From Chaenocephalus aceratus (Eukaryota; Chordata; Actinopteri; Perciformes; Channichthyidae), in NCBI GenBank assembly GCA_023974075.1, contig CM043791.1:27216642-27280641 (forward strand): a DNA stretch of 64,000 nucleotides. Reading direction: 5' to 3'. Below, one piece after another: positions 43,621 to 55,180 of the stretch; the stretch's first letter is position 1; every line of letters starts with the position of its first letter. The notes under the pieces were generated by a model that did no database searches, had not been told where the DNA came from, and was given only the letters and a program-made list of their open reading frames with translations. Both the position numbers and the translations under genes were made by a program.

Positions 43621-45772
43621 AGGTTCCCGCCCCGTTGGAGGTGAATCGGACTGTAGAAGCAATATTTTAGCGGTTTATCTTCTTGGATATATTCCGAACT
43701 GTCTTTATCAGAAGTAAGTATGTATGTTAACAATTCTGTCATTCAAACCAACGTTAAAGGACGGTGTAATCAGCATTAAATGTGTTGTCTTTGAAGCTAA
43801 CCTACCTGTTTATATTGTTCAAGGTAAAGTTAACGAAAAGAGAAAGGAAACATAATGTTTTTACCGTTAGATTTATCTTTTTTGTTTTGTTTTACTTTGT
43901 ACAAACATACTAATAATACAATTGTTTGAAATGGAGTTTCTGTTTGTGCTACCAACAGATACCACAGACCAAGCTTGATTTGTGTCTTCCTCAACGAAAC
44001 CATGGCTGGGCGACAGGCACCTCGAAGGACCTCTCTAAACTGGGATGAATCTGATACTGATGAAGACAAGGAAGAAATCGACAAAGTTAAAGCTAAACTG
44101 GGTGAAAAACTACAAGCTAAAGAGGTTAAGTAATCCTTGAATTGATTGTTTATAAGATACATTCTTGGGTTTATGCAGCAGGTACTTTATGTAATATGTC
44201 ATCAATGATGTTTTAATCAATGCTTTTAAATCCGTTGTGTTATGTCTGAATGTACAGTACTGCTCTAACTAGCTTTTATTGTAACCCCTGCACACACACA
44301 GTACAGTATACACATGCCGTAACTTGTAACTTTCCAGCAATCTTTGTCCAAAAACATCTACTACAAATGTCCACTTTGTCTAATAGAGATTAACAAATGC
44401 CAAAAGTAAACCTATTCACATCTGCAAACATCCTATTAATTTCACCAATACAGTTGTATATTCCAACTGTATTTGTGTTGGATACAGGAAACAAAAAAGT
44501 TTAATCTAAAGGGAAAATAGTATACTATGTCCATGGACATCTCTACGTAATGGTCTATATAATGACGAAATAATTAACTTAGTTTCAGTATTCAGCACAG
44601 TTTAATGTTCCATTTAAATGTATGGATACTTCTCTTTAACTCTCTTCTTTGTATTACCATGCTAAATAGGACCGTCAGCCTGCAGTAAAATGGAGAAAAA
44701 GAGACCAATTTGGGCGGCTGATTCTAAAGAGTCGCAGTTCTTCAAAACGTATGTTAAGCCAGATCATACTGTTGCATCTGTGTTTTTCTGTTGTTTCTTT
44801 TTTTGAAAATGTAATTCTTTAATTACTATTCTTGTCTTCCTAGTGCACGCCAAACGTCAGAAGAGAACTGGTCAGTCGCAGTTACCAAATATTTCTGCAG
44901 AACATGTTGCAGATAGGACAGAAGGTAAGCTCTTTTATCAGTGTCAACATTTTGCTACAGTTTGTCCTTTTTTTAGGTGTTTTGCATGTGAGTATGGGGC
45001 CGTATGTACCTGGCACATGTGTCACTTTGAGAGTATTTTAAATTAAGTACTACATGTATTGCAATGAAAATTATTCGTATCGTGCTAAATGAACATGGAA
45101 AATAGGGATGCAATATTGAGTCAACGGTCACAGTTTAAGTCAAATGTAGTAATGATGAATTCCCTCTATGTTTTGATATGCAGGCACAGTCACCTCTGAG
45201 GTGCAACAGACCCACAATATGATTGGTAAGATTCTATATCAAAATAGTTATGCCACCATATCCATTTAATAAACTCATACTTACTCACTTCAGTGTACAT
45301 CACAATATATTTAGTTTAATTATAATTTCATAAATTGAACACTAATATATTTCTGAAAGACATTTTGCAAGTACATTGATAAAACTTAATTTTGAGCAAT
45401 TGTATTGTTCCTTAAAAATAATTTGGTGAACATGACATTACAGTTTTTAATCTCACTCAATTAGTTTGTTTAGTTTTTTCCATCGATCTTTTTGCCACAT
45501 ATGAAGATCTCAAAATCAGTGCACCTGGTCTGAGTAGACACGCTTTCATTCGAATGCTGGAAAGTCGCTCAGTTCGTGCTGGCAGGGTAATGCACATTTT
45601 GATACATTATACAAATTGTGTATTGTATTTTAGATTTGGCAGATAAAGTGAATTTGTGCAATAATTTGCAAAAGGACTTGGAGGAAAGATAAAGAAATAT
45701 TATACTTAATTAATTATAGTATTTGCATGTTGACATGTATCTAGCATTTAATTATGAATTCCTACATATTAG

Positions 45773-45948
45773 GCTGGGATAACATCTGGTGACAATTTCC
45801 AAAGAAGTTTCTTGGAATGGACATATTGCCGGCACGAAATTGATAAACTTCTTGGAGATGACCATTTCTCATGTCCTGCCTGTGGTGATGACATGGTCGC
45901 AGTGTCTCTGGACGGCAACAGAAAAATGTATCGCTTCAATCGTCAGGG
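45773..45948 (+). CDS. KDZ transposase exon with zinc motif and first catalytic Asp
   Basis: Acceptor AG 45,771-45,772, donor GTAAGT from 45,949. Encodes AGITSGDNFQRSFLEWTYCR, HEIDKLLGDDHFSCPACGDD and MVAVSLDGNRKMYRFNRQG. The CPAC followed by (V/S)xDGNxK-YRF is the characteristic entry to the KDZ catalytic core. Confidence 0.88.
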
Positions 45949-46242
45949 GTAAGTAGCAAGAAAGCAAAATGGGCTATTATCTTTATATACTATATTCCCC
46001 AATCAAATGCTTTTTTCTTCATAGGGCGGTCGAATGCCCATACTTTGAAGGAACTTTCATTGCCAAAGACACAGATGTTGAAGGATTTGTGCAAAGGATT
46101 CGAGACAAAGTAAAACCTGTGAGTTTTACTGTGACTTGTCTCATAGCATGTTCTATGTGCTAAAGTTATTGTTGTTTTGTATGATGTAAAATGCATGAGA
46201 TGTAATTACTTGGAATGTCTATTGTAATGCTTTTTTCAATAG

Positions 46243-46372
46243 GCACCTGGACGCCCATCCTGCGGTAAATCCAACTTCAAAACAGGCAGGAAGGCTACCA
46301 GAAAGTCAGAGGCCAGACTGGATGAAGAGGGAATGATGACATCTGTCTGCAGACACTGCATTCTATTTAGTG
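46243..46372 (+). CDS. KDZ transposase exon with DEEG...CRH motif
   Basis: Acceptor AG 46,241-46,242, donor GTAAAA from 46,373. Encodes CGKSNFKTGRKATRKSEARL, DEEGMMTSVCRHCILFSG. The acidic pair and CRH are conserved in KDZ transposases. Ends in phase 1 and joins 48,327 in frame (S-G-L-N-M-F). Confidence 0.88.
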
Positions 46373-46644
46373 GTAAAATAACGTATTTTAATTGAAAATC
46401 CATTTACATATTTGTTGTACTTACAAAAATGCCATACTAAAATGGTCTTTAAATATTTGAATACCAGTTATGATTCACAAGTAAGTACGCACTTTCATGA
46501 CAGTAATAACTTATCTTTGTATTTTTTAGAATATCCATTAATATAGTAATGAAATAAACCCTTTTCAAATAAATCTATCTTTGTTTTGGTTGCAGAACTT
46601 TTTGTTTACTACTTCATATAGTAAACAAATCTCTTCACTCAGGT

Positions 46645-48324
46645 ATTTTTCCACAGGCCCTGAAAACTGCAGTCATTAAACCGCTCTTAAAAAAGAATAA
46701 TCTAGATGCTTCAGTAATGAACAATTACAGGCCCATATCAACCTGCCATTTCTAGGTAAGATCATTGAAAAAGTTGTTTTCAACAGTTGAGTAATTTCTT
46801 GCATTTAAATGGTTGTTTCGATGTGTTCAGTCAGGCTTTCGTCCAAACCACAGCACTGAGACTGCTCTTGTAAAGGTCTTTAACGACATCCACTTAAACA
46901 CAGACAGTGGCAGAACTTCAGTGTTAGTATATTAGATCTCAGTGCTGCGTTTGACACTGTTGACCACAGCATATTACTGGACCGACTGGAAAACTGGGTG
47001 GGACTTTCGGAAACAGTTCTAAATTGGTTTAAATCCTACCTAAACGACAGAAACAACTTTGTTTCTATAGGTAAATACACATCTGAGTTGAAAAATATGA
47101 CATGTGGGGTTCCTCAAGGCTCCATCTTGGGGCCTCTTCTCTTTAACATCTACATGCTACCACTGGCTCAGATAATGAAGAACAACAAAATAAGTTACCA
47201 TAGCTATGCAGATGACACACACATTTACGTAACAATTTCACCAGGAGACTATGCTCCAATTCAAACACTGAGTAAGTGCATTGAACAAATCAATGACTGG
47301 ATGTGTCAGAACTTTCTCCAATTAAACAAAGATAAAACTGAGGTAATGGTTTTTGGAGCCAAGGCAGAACGTTTAAAAGTTAGCGCTGAGCTTCAGTGTG
47401 CAATGTTCAAACCAACAAATAAAGCCAGAAATCTAGGTGTAGTCATGGACTCTGACCTGAGTTTCAACAGTCACATTAAAACAGTTACTAAATCAGCCCT
47501 ACTATCACCTAAAGAACATATCTAGGATTAAAAGACTAATGTCACAGCAGGATTTGGAAAAACTTGTCCATGCCTTTATCTTCAGTAGACTCGACTACTG
47601 CAATGGTGTCTTCACAGGTCTCACTAAAAAATCTATTAGAAAGCTGCAGCTGATTCAGAACGCCGCTGCTCGAGTCCTCACTAACACTAAGAAAGTGGAT
47701 CACATCACTCCTGTTCTGAAAGTCTTTACACTGGCTTCCTGTGTGTCAAAGAATAGATTTCAAAATACTGCTGCTGGTTTATAAAGCACTGAATGGTTTA
47801 GGCCCAAAATACATTTCTGACCTCCTGCTAAACTATGAACCATCCAGATCTCTCAGGTCTTCAGGGACTGGTCAGCTTTCTGTCCCCAGAGTCGAACTAA
47901 ACATGGTAAAGCAGCGTTCAGTTTATTATGCTCCAAATATCTGGAACAAACTCCCAGAAACCTGCAGGTCCGCTGCAAACTCTGACTACTTTTAAATCCA
48001 GGCTGAAGACTTTTCTTTTTGTCGCTGCTTTATTTATTTATTATTAACTATTCATATCTTAAACTGCACTGTAACTTTTATCCATGTACTTTTTCTTGTA
48101 ATGTTTAATTGAACTATTTATATTTTAGACTGCACTGTAACTTTTATCCATGTATTTTTTTCTTAATATTTATTTGATTAATTTTTTTTAATTAATTTTT
48201 AATGCTTAATGTCTTTAATTTTTTGTTTTTTTTTTGTTTTTTTTTTGTTTGTGTAAAGCACTTGAATTGCCTTGCGTTGAAAAGTGCTCTATAAATAAAC
48301 TTGCCTTGCCTTGCCTTGCCTTGC
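46645..48324 (+). mobile_element. L2 LINE (RT, C-terminal region, 3' tail) in transposase intron
   Basis: Begins in the RT N-terminus (ALKTAVIKPLLKKNNLDASV), through [72 protein letters not shown] (catalytic YADD), QINDWMCQNFLQLNKDKTEV, then the C-terminal region and a 3' UTR ending in (CCTTG)n at 48,300-48,324. 5'-truncated, with several frameshifts (for example before 46,760 and near 47,510). Its tail directly abuts the transposase exon at 48,327. Confidence 0.93.
46998..47525 (+). CDS. L2 ORF2 reverse transcriptase core fragment
   Basis: 175-codon frame, from MGLSETVLNWFKSYLNDRNN through CGVPQGSILGPLLFNIYM and SYADDTHIYVTISPG to NLGVVMDSDLSFNSHIKTV. It has the RT palm motifs including the Y-A-D-D pair. 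Frames before and after it carry the rest of the RT, so frameshifts isolate it. Confidence 0.9.
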   Translation: MGLSETVLNWFKSYLNDRNNFVSIGKYTSELKNMTCGVPQGSILGPLLFNIYMLPLAQIMKNNKISYHSYADDTHIYVTISPGDYAPIQTLSKCIEQINDWMCQNFLQLNKDKTEVMVFGAKAERLKVSAELQCAMFKPTNKARNLGVVMDSDLSFNSHIKTVTKSALLSPKEHI

Positions 48325-48326
48325 AG
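48302..48326 (+). promoter_or_regulatory. 3' splice site made from the L2 tail
   Basis: The repeat CCTTGCCTTGCCTTGCCTTG runs straight into CAG|GCCTCAACATG. The pyrimidine-rich L2 tail now occupies the polypyrimidine-tract position of the intron that joins exons 46,243-46,372 and 48,327-48,548. No original host tract is left between the tail and the AG (48,325-48,326). Confidence 0.7.
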
Positions 48327-48548
48327 GCCTCAACATGTTTCGTGGGGAAATCTTTGCCTACCCTCTCTACCTCCAGCAAGATCTTGGAAAAGAACACAAG
48401 ATTGAGTTTGTTTGCACTGACGTCATGTGTAAATACTACCCATATATACAGAGGGTAGTTGAGGTCCTTTCCAGAACTGCAGTATGTCCTGCAAATGCGG
48501 CCATTTCTGTCAGTGATGCATGCGAAAGGTCACTCGACAAAATGCGAG
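48327..48548 (+). pseudogene. KDZ transposase core exon with a one-base frameshift
   Basis: First frame: LNMFRGEIFAYPLYLQQDLG, IEFVCTDVMCKYYPYIQRVV. From about 48,465 the conserved continuation FPELQYVLQMRPFLSVMHAK, GHSTKCE is in the +1 frame; that frame ends in phase 0, exactly matching the next exon (VEWSGRNQEGAG at 48,646). So one base was lost or gained between 48,450 and 48,475. Confidence 0.85.
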
Positions 48549-48645
48549 GTATAAATGTAAATGTAATGTTTTTTATCGTTTTTGGTTAATAGGGTATTTT
48601 AATGTCTAAACTGACATAATTCAATTTATTGTTGGTTATTCTCAG

Positions 48646-48995
48646 GTGGAGTGGAGTGGTCGCAACCAGGAAGGGGCAGGTATGTTACAATGATATTCTT
48701 TCGGTAATAAAAAAAAAAAAAGTGAAGTGTCCGTTTCAAATTGCTCTAGGTTTGACAGTTGGAGAGGAAGTGGAGGCTGTCAATTCATACCTCTCTCGTG
48801 TGGCAACGACCACAAAATACATGTCCAAAGCAAGTGAGTAGTTGTTTTAACATCATATTGTGGCTCAAGTACAATTCTAAAAAGTAAAACAATATGTTTC
48901 AGGACGTACTGACATGATAACGATACATGCTCGTGGATGGAACTTGAGGAAGAAGCAGAACTTGCACAGATACCTGTCCTCAACGATATGTGAAG
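48646..48995 (+). CDS. KDZ transposase exons with GRNQEGAG-LTVGEEVE motif
   Basis: Three exons (48,646-48,679, 48,750-48,833, 48,903-48,995) join in phase: VEWSGRNQEGAG, LTVGEEVEAVNSYLSRVATT, TKYMSKA, RTDMITIHARGWNLRKKQNL and HRYLSSTICE. The G-x-GE-x2-E segment carries the last conserved acidic residue of the core. No lesion within these three exons. Confidence 0.88.
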
Positions 48996-49368
48996 GTAAA
49001 TTTGTCATGTAATTTAATAGCTTTTTCCCCAATATACAATACAACAATGTGCATACGTTTTGGCTGCAACTCTTTTCTTAAACATAGACTAAATATATTC
49101 GGTTGCTCGACAACAGCTCAGTGAAAATGTTTTGACGGTCATGCACTGATGTCCGTCAAACTATTTTTGATGCTTTGATGTCCTCGTTAAGTCCTGTGAA
49201 TGTGTTCATTGATGACCTAAAGTATCTGTTAACTTTTAATTGAGGCTGAAACTTCTAACTGCTACTATAACAACTCAAATTGAACAGCCTACTTTAGTGA
49301 CAAAGAAAACACTAGTGGTAGGTGTTGTTTTCTGACAATGATACAAATGTAATGTATAACATTTTCAG

Positions 49369-49692
49369 ACCAAGAAAAGGACTGATGAAATGGACAAGGA
49401 CATTCAAACCTGCAAACAAAACTGCAGACAACAGAGGAGGGAATGAAGCAGTGGGTGAAGGAGGTTGAGGAGTGAGCTGCATCAAGTAAGATTTTTCCTG
49501 TAGCTACAAAATATTAACTGTCAACTGTTTGTTGACATTTTACATTTAAGGAAATTGTGTTAATTGACAATTGAATGTTTACATTAAGGTCCAAATCCAC
49601 CAACTGCCAGGATCAACAGGGGCTGCAGCGGGTCATGGAAGGCCTCGCCCTCAAAATCAAACAGCGGAAAATTGAGCTGTACAGAACCATAG
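49369..49692 (+). pseudogene. KDZ transposase coiled-coil exons with frameshifts and stop
   Basis: Exon 49,369-49,485 reads TKKRTDEMDKDIQT in one frame, then LQTTEEGMKQWVKEVEE followed by TGA (49,473-49,475) in another. Exon 49,589-49,692 reads SKSTNCQDQQGLQRVMEGLA and LKIKQRKIELYRTI, but its phase does not match the previous exon. The segment is helical and charged, downstream of the catalytic core. Confidence 0.7.
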
Positions 49693-51527
49693 GTGTGTTA
49701 ATATTATTATTATTGTTATTGTATTATTTTTGAAATAACGCTTCTCTTGTCACTTTCACGGTTACAGTAATTTGTGGCATGTTCGGAGTAAGAGAACAAA
49801 TTATTTTGATATTTTTTACGTTTGCACTTCCTGTCATTTATAGACAATAACAAAGACCGCAAGCCCAAACGGGATATCATTGCAAAGAACAAGCGGAAAC
49901 TGGAGGAGGCGATTGCAGTTTACAACAACCTTGTGCCAGACACAGAGGCTGTTGATACAGCAGATGCAGTCCTAAGTCAAGACTTCCCTATTTGGCCATG
50001 GGATTCTGGTACATGCATTTTTCTGCACTTAACAAAGCGGGTATTTTTATATCTTTGCTGTTTTTTATACTGTTTTTGTTTGACATGATCAGTCATGTCT
50101 ATTTAAATCTTCCACACAATTTTCCATATGCTATTTTGTCACTTGTTCTTAAGGAGTAATATAAGTTTTAATTTATTAACAACGATGGAAGTTTGTTTTC
50201 ATTACTGTTAAAAAAACTCAACATAATCACTTCGTTATAGCATCCACAGTCCCCCTCGAGACAAAAAAAATGGCCTTTGACAAAGTCATGCTGCTCTCTC
50301 GACTTCGAGAAGAGGATGGGATTCTCATCAAAGAGATGAAGAACCATTGCCGCTACCTGACAGGATCTTCCAGAGCTGTGCAAAGAGAGATCCAGCAGAT
50401 TGAGAAGAACCTGTGTAAACAGAGTAGGTATTTCACTGGAATATAATGATCATTATCGATATAATATTAACCCTTTCCTCCTTTTAGGCTGTCCTTTTGC
50501 CATGTCCTTGGAAGCATATGAGGGGCTGAAGGATTTATTGAAAAAAAGGCCTCCAGGAGATGGAGAAACAAAAGGAGGAGGCCCTTCAGCACATACAGGT
50601 GAGTATTTATTTGGGAGAATACGCTGAATTTAGTTCTTGTTTTGAGTAGAATTAATTTAATTGATGATTGATTGATTGCAATCTATCTACACATGATGCG
50701 CATATAGATTGAATGGAAACAATGTCACATTAATAACTTCACATCAATAAAACCAACATTGATGTTACATATGTGTATTCTTATATGTAGATATCCTTCA
50801 CTATTGCTTGTATATATACGACTGAAAGAATATTCTTGATAATCCATCAAATGTCTGTAGACAGACTGCAAACTATTTATTGACATTTTTAAATGTATTG
50901 AACTTTTTCTGGTACAGGACATAAATACTCCATACCAGACTCTACAACATAAAACAAACAGACCATATACAGTATATACATTGAGTTAATTGTACATACT
51001 TACTTACTGTATATATATATATCAGGTCCAACACATACAGAACATTAGATGAAGATTTTAGTACTCTTGATATGTTTTTATTTTTTACATTTATGCAAGT
51101 TAATGCAATGTTTACCTCAACATTCCTTAATGTTACCTCGAAGGTATTTAAACAATTTAGATTTGTCTAATGTGAAACTTTCCAATGCTGTCAGTACATA
51201 AAGACTAAGAACCTGGATACTAACCATGACAATAAGTAATGCTTTTATATGCAGGAATGTTTTGAAGGACCCCACTGCCCTACAGGAGGAAGACAATGAA
51301 GGAGAGGAGGAAGTGTGGGATGCGGAGATCTGTCTCACCCTTGATGACACTGACTCCTCTGATGATGAGAAGCAAGATTAGCCTCTTCCACTACACTAGG
51401 ATGCCGACGTCCTCGGCCGACTTTCCTATCTTGACAGGTTAAAAGGTTAAAGGTTGATGTTCCAGGCAAAAATGTGCATAGTAAAGTGTAATGGTTTGTT
51501 TGTTGTTGATGTAAAACATTATGACTG

Positions 51528-51533
51528 AATAAA
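51528..51533 (+). terminator. Poly(A) signal of the transposase gene
   Basis: AATAAA in GACTGAATAAAAGCACACTG, 147 bases after the stop codon, at the first bases of the right inverted arm. It mirrors the signal at 26,763-26,768. Confidence 0.75.
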
Positions 51534-52911
51534 AGCACACTGTTTGATATGTATTTGTTTTTATCTTCTGTCAGAATAAGTATTGCTATTGTTTTACATA
51601 GTATATCCTTTAACAGCCAGAATAATTTCTCGAAAATGGTGAAGGTTTGTTTAAGAGAAGGCTGTTTCTTTAATGAGAGTTCACATTTATGCTACATTGA
51701 AGGGTGGAATTGACTACACATCTTCAGAAACATAATTTGCTTCAGATATAACTCATAGCAATATGTTAACCATTAAAAAAGCCAACTGCATTAGTTAACA
51801 AACTCTAGGTAAAGTATTTTCCTTCAGTAATGAAGATGTAATTCCAATGTAGACACACCTGGGGTCGCTGTTCAGACTGTTAGGCTGAGCCATGCATTGT
51901 CTGGACCGTAAAAGTGACGAAGAAGACAGTGAAGTGACGTACTTCCGGTTGAAAATGAAATATATTCCCAGTGCAAAATCAAATCGCTAAAAAATCGCTA
52001 AAAATATAAAACACTGGCATGTAATTCACGTTAGAATACATTTAATGGTTTTGAATAAGCCACAGTGCCTTAATGTTCCAGCGAAAGAGGCTGTTTGGAT
52101 GATAACAATTTAAAAGTGTGTAGTTAAACTTATGACATGAAACGACTACAAACAATATGGTGGTTATTTACCCATTAAGCAGCATAATAACAGGATTTGG
52201 TAAACTGAACAGTGAGCCGCCAGCCCGAAAATAAGTTTGCTCCAAAATGATATTAACAAATTACTATTATCATTATTATAAGCAAGACAATAAATGGCAA
52301 ATATATAGAACATAAACGTATTTGAGATACGTTCATAACAAACGTTACTGAGAGAAAATAGGTTTCTAGAAGATATGTAGAACTTGAACGTTTTTGAGAT
52401 ACGTTCAAAACAAACCTAACGTGGGAGAAAATACGTTTCTTTCTGAACGTAATTGAGAATGCAGCATGAAACGACTACACACAATATTGTGATTATTTAC
52501 CCATTAACCAGCATAATAATGGATTTGGTAAACGTAACAGTGAGCCGCCAGCCCGAAAATAAGTTTGCTCTAAAAACATATTATTACATTTCTATTATCA
52601 TTATTATAAGCAAGACAATAAATGGCAAATATATGTAGAAAACAAACGTATTTAAGATACGTTCATAAGAAACGTAAGGTGGGAGAAAATACGTTTCTAG
52701 AAGATATGTAGAAAACAAACGTATTTAAGATACGTTCATAAGAAACGTAAGGTGGGAGAAAACATGTTTCTAGAAGATATGTAGAAAATAAACGTATTTG
52801 AGATACGTTCATAATGAAACGTAACGTGGGAGAAAATACGTTTCTTGCTAAACGTATTTGAGAATGCAGTTTAGTTCTGTGGGAACGTAATTTTTAGGAG
52901 ACAGGGTTGCC

Positions 52912-53620
52912 CCCTGCTATCTTACAAAATAAAATTGTGACATTCCTGAAACTTGCTCCATTTATTGGTGCCAGTCCTAGAACCATACCCTGAAAAATGC
53001 TTGAGGGTGGGATTCATAGAAACCTCTTTTTTGGGGGGGGGCATTTTATGACAGGCCTGGCCATCACGATATGCCCCCCCTTGCTATCTTACAAAATAAA
53101 AGTGTGACATTCCTGAAACTTGCTCCATTTATTGGTGCCAGTCCTAGAACCATACCCTGAAAAATGCTTGACGGTGGGATTCATAGAAACCTCTTTTTTG
53201 GGGGGGGGGCATTTTATGACAGGCATTTTATTTTGGCTGCTACAGGGAGACTGCAAGGTTTCTTATATTAAACTTTGCCTATAAAAATCTAATAAATCTT
53301 CAAAATAAATGTTTATTTTATGTGTGATAAACCTGATCTCACCAGAATGTGTGACTCCAGCACGACTCCTTAACACCGCATTGCGTGGTGGAGTCACTAA
53401 CTTTGTTCCATTCACGTGTCTGCACCACGCAAACAACCCCAATTGGATAATGTACACAATTTTAGTATGGATAATATGTCACTTTATTTCTTTATTTCAT
53501 TCAACATGTATTATTAATTACTGTGTATGTAAATGTATGGACAATTGCAGGACTAGCACTCACTCCATATTGGTTTTATTTCTGACTCGGATGATAAACC
53601 AGGCCTGTCATAAAATGCAA
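52912..53620 (+). repeat. Flipped block and extra sequence in the right arm
   Basis: 52,912-53,225 holds two type-1 units in plus orientation (ACAAAATAAAATTGTGACAT...). After the unrelated 53,226-53,620 stretch, the arm returns to the expected inverted orientation at 53,621-53,815. This is best explained by a local inversion plus an insertion after the element formed. Confidence 0.75.
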
Positions 53621-54272
53621 GTTTCAGGAATGTCACACTTTTATTTTGTAAGATAGCAGGGGGGGGGCATATCGTGATGGCCAGGCCTGTCATAAAATGC
53701 CCCCCCCCCAAAAAGAGATTTCTATGAATCCCACCCTCAAGCATTTTTCAGGGTATGGTTCTAGGACTGGCACCAATAAATGGAGCAGGTTTCATGAATG
53801 TCACACTTATTTTGTACGCATAGCGTATATAATAATATGCTGACAAAGACTATGTAACATTTGTAAACATATTTTGATTATTAGATGACAACTATGTAAA
53901 ATTAAACAATACATTTTAAAGCACGTTTATACAGACAGGACGTAACAATAATGATAAAAAAAAAGATTAAAAAAAACAAAAACTGAAAAGGGAGTGACGA
54001 ATGAATTTCGACATCTCAAATACGGAGCGAAAGTTAAACCATAAGAATCAGACTATGAGCTACCACTAAACAACTCACAGTCTGAATATTACCATTAATA
54101 AAACCCCTGAACGTTTACTTTTCGTTTTAAACATCTTTTTAAGGTGTAAACCTATGGTGTAAACGTGTCATTTAGAGGCGTAAACGTATCATTTAGAAAT
54201 GCGCGTTCCCGTGACAAGGGGGGCATTTCATGACGGGGAGGCATAATGTGACACAACACCTGTACACATGCC

Positions 54273-54655
54273 GAGAGGCTGCTGGCAGGCTGTGGGCGGC
54301 TAGCTGCGCATCCCCAGATAGCAGAGGCAAGAGCCGCGCTGCCCACTCCTCCTCCGGCCACCTGCACGCCGCCGCTGTGCCCTCAAAGATGTCCGGGTAT
54401 GCCTCCAGTCCGGATCATCATCTGCCGTCAATTTCTGGAGGACAATTGAAGGCGGTCGGGCCGTTTGGTAGCGGGATCGGCCTCTCGAGCGGCCGGACGC
54501 TGCAGCAGCTCCCGTAGGAGAGCCCGGTCCTCGCGCTGGCTCGAGGCGATCCCGAGCAGAGCCTCGCTCTGCTGTCGCTGTAATGCTGTGGTGGTCTCCT
54601 GCATGTGAGCGAGACGTTGGAGGGCCTGACTCAGCGGGGATTCTCCTTCCGACAT
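54273..54655 (-). CDS. Gmr1-like gag N-terminus
   Basis: The ATG at 54,655, just after the PBS, begins MSEGESPLSQALQRLAHMQE, then TTTALQRQQSEALLGIASSQ and REDRALLRELLQRPAARE (coiled-coil N-terminus). Later frames give PPSIVLQKLTADDD and EAYPDIFEGTAAACRWPEEE with WAARLLPLLSGDAQLAAHSL, the first SCAN-like helices. Two frameshifts split it. The gag continues at 24,453 across the 29.8-kb insertion (ASRHVY | RHLRKAIL). Confidence 0.8.
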
Positions 54656-54660
54656 GCATG

Positions 54661-54678
54661 TCCCTGTTCAGGCGCCAC
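54661..54678 (-). other. Gmr1-like primer binding site
   Basis: On the minus strand, directly after the 5' LTR: GTGGCGCCTGAACAGGGA. This matches the 3' end of tRNA-Lys (TGGCGCCnGAACAGGGA) apart from one base. Confidence 0.8.
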
Positions 54679-54980
54679 TGTGAGCCTCTCCGCTCACACA
54701 GGGTTCAAATAGGGACGGAAAGAGCAGGTTGGTTTATCACAGGCGTTTATTAGCTCCAAACAAAGTATACACGCGTCTCCAACGTTGCCCGTGTGGGAAC
54801 CTTCACAGGTCCTTTGGCGGCCTTCCAGGATCCCGCCTACTGCAAAACAGACCAGAACCAGGTTACCACATGCTTTTTATTCCGGCACTGATTACCTGAT
54901 TCCGATCAGCTGTCTGGCCTCTGGCCGAGCCACTCCCTTCACTCCAGCAGCCGGCGCCCTAACCACACCCCGCTGCCACA
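54679..54980 (-). mobile_element. Gmr1-like 5' LTR
   Basis: 302 bp, TGTGAGCCTCTCC to GCTGCCACA. Partner of 16,874-17,169, differing by about a dozen substitutions and a 6-bp GGGACG-type insertion. Followed by the target duplication GAGGG. Confidence 0.92.
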
Positions 54981-55180
54981 GAGGGGTTTTGGACCCTTTA
55001 GCTGGTCAGGATAGTTGGTTTGGTCACAGTGGTCTAGCTGGTCACCATTAGCTGGTCGGGATAGCTGGTAAAAGCTGGTGGTCACATTGGTCTAGCTGGT
55101 CACCATTAGCTAGTCAGACTGGTATGTTCTTGAGTAGAACTTTAGCTGGGATTACTTGATGGTTAAGCTGGTCATATGAT
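54981..55180. repeat. AGCTGGT-rich repeat (Gmr1 target site)
   Basis: Imperfect units of TCTAGCTGGTCACCATTAGC repeat here. Related CTGGTTT/ACCAGCC sequence lies on the other side of Gmr1 at 16,800-16,873. The two sides were contiguous before Gmr1 inserted. Confidence 0.7.

Larger units (their letters stand above)
43630..51533 (+). pseudogene. KDZ/Zisupton-type transposase gene, 19 exons, lesioned
   Basis: 5' UTR exon to 43,713. Coding exons: 44,002-44,124 (ATG 44,002, MAGRQAPRRTSLNWDESDTD), 44,670-44,748, 44,844-44,924, 45,184-45,225, 45,507-45,586, 45,773-45,948, 46,025-46,118, 46,243-46,372, 48,327-48,548, 48,646-48,679, 48,750-48,833, 48,903-48,995, 49,369-49,485, 49,589-49,692, 49,844-50,008, 50,241-50,423, 50,488-50,598, 51,255-51,381 (TAG). 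KDZ core motifs in order: FSCPACGDDMVAVSLDGNRK; RLDEEGMMTSVCRH; LNMFRGEIFAYPLYLQ; VCTDVMCKYYPYI; MRPFLSVMHAKGHSTKCE; GRNQEGAGLTVGEEVE. These give the acidic catalytic and His/Cys residues of the family. The C-terminus is acidic (DDTDSSDDEKQD). Lesions: frameshift near 48,465, frameshift(s) and a likely stop (49,473-49,475) in exon 49,369-49,485, frameshift at an A7 run near 50,545. Splice sites are otherwise intact, so decay is recent. Expected role: cut-and-paste transposition of the whole element. Confidence 0.85.
51521..54260 (-). repeat. KDZ transposon right inverted arm (~2.7 kb)
   Basis: Reverse complement of the left arm from the inner ATGACTGAATAAAAGCACAC to the outer GGTGTTGTGTCACATTATGC. 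Differences: a block (52,912-53,225) of type-1 repeats is in the same orientation as in the left arm and not inverted, and about 390 bp (53,226-53,620) have no left-arm counterpart. Elsewhere the arms agree almost base for base by eye. Confidence 0.93.

Noticed and set aside
46001..48330. L2 reverse transcriptase as part of the KDZ gene
   Set aside because: It lies wholly within the intron between phase-compatible exons 46,243-46,372 and 48,327-48,548 and has its own L2 3' tail.
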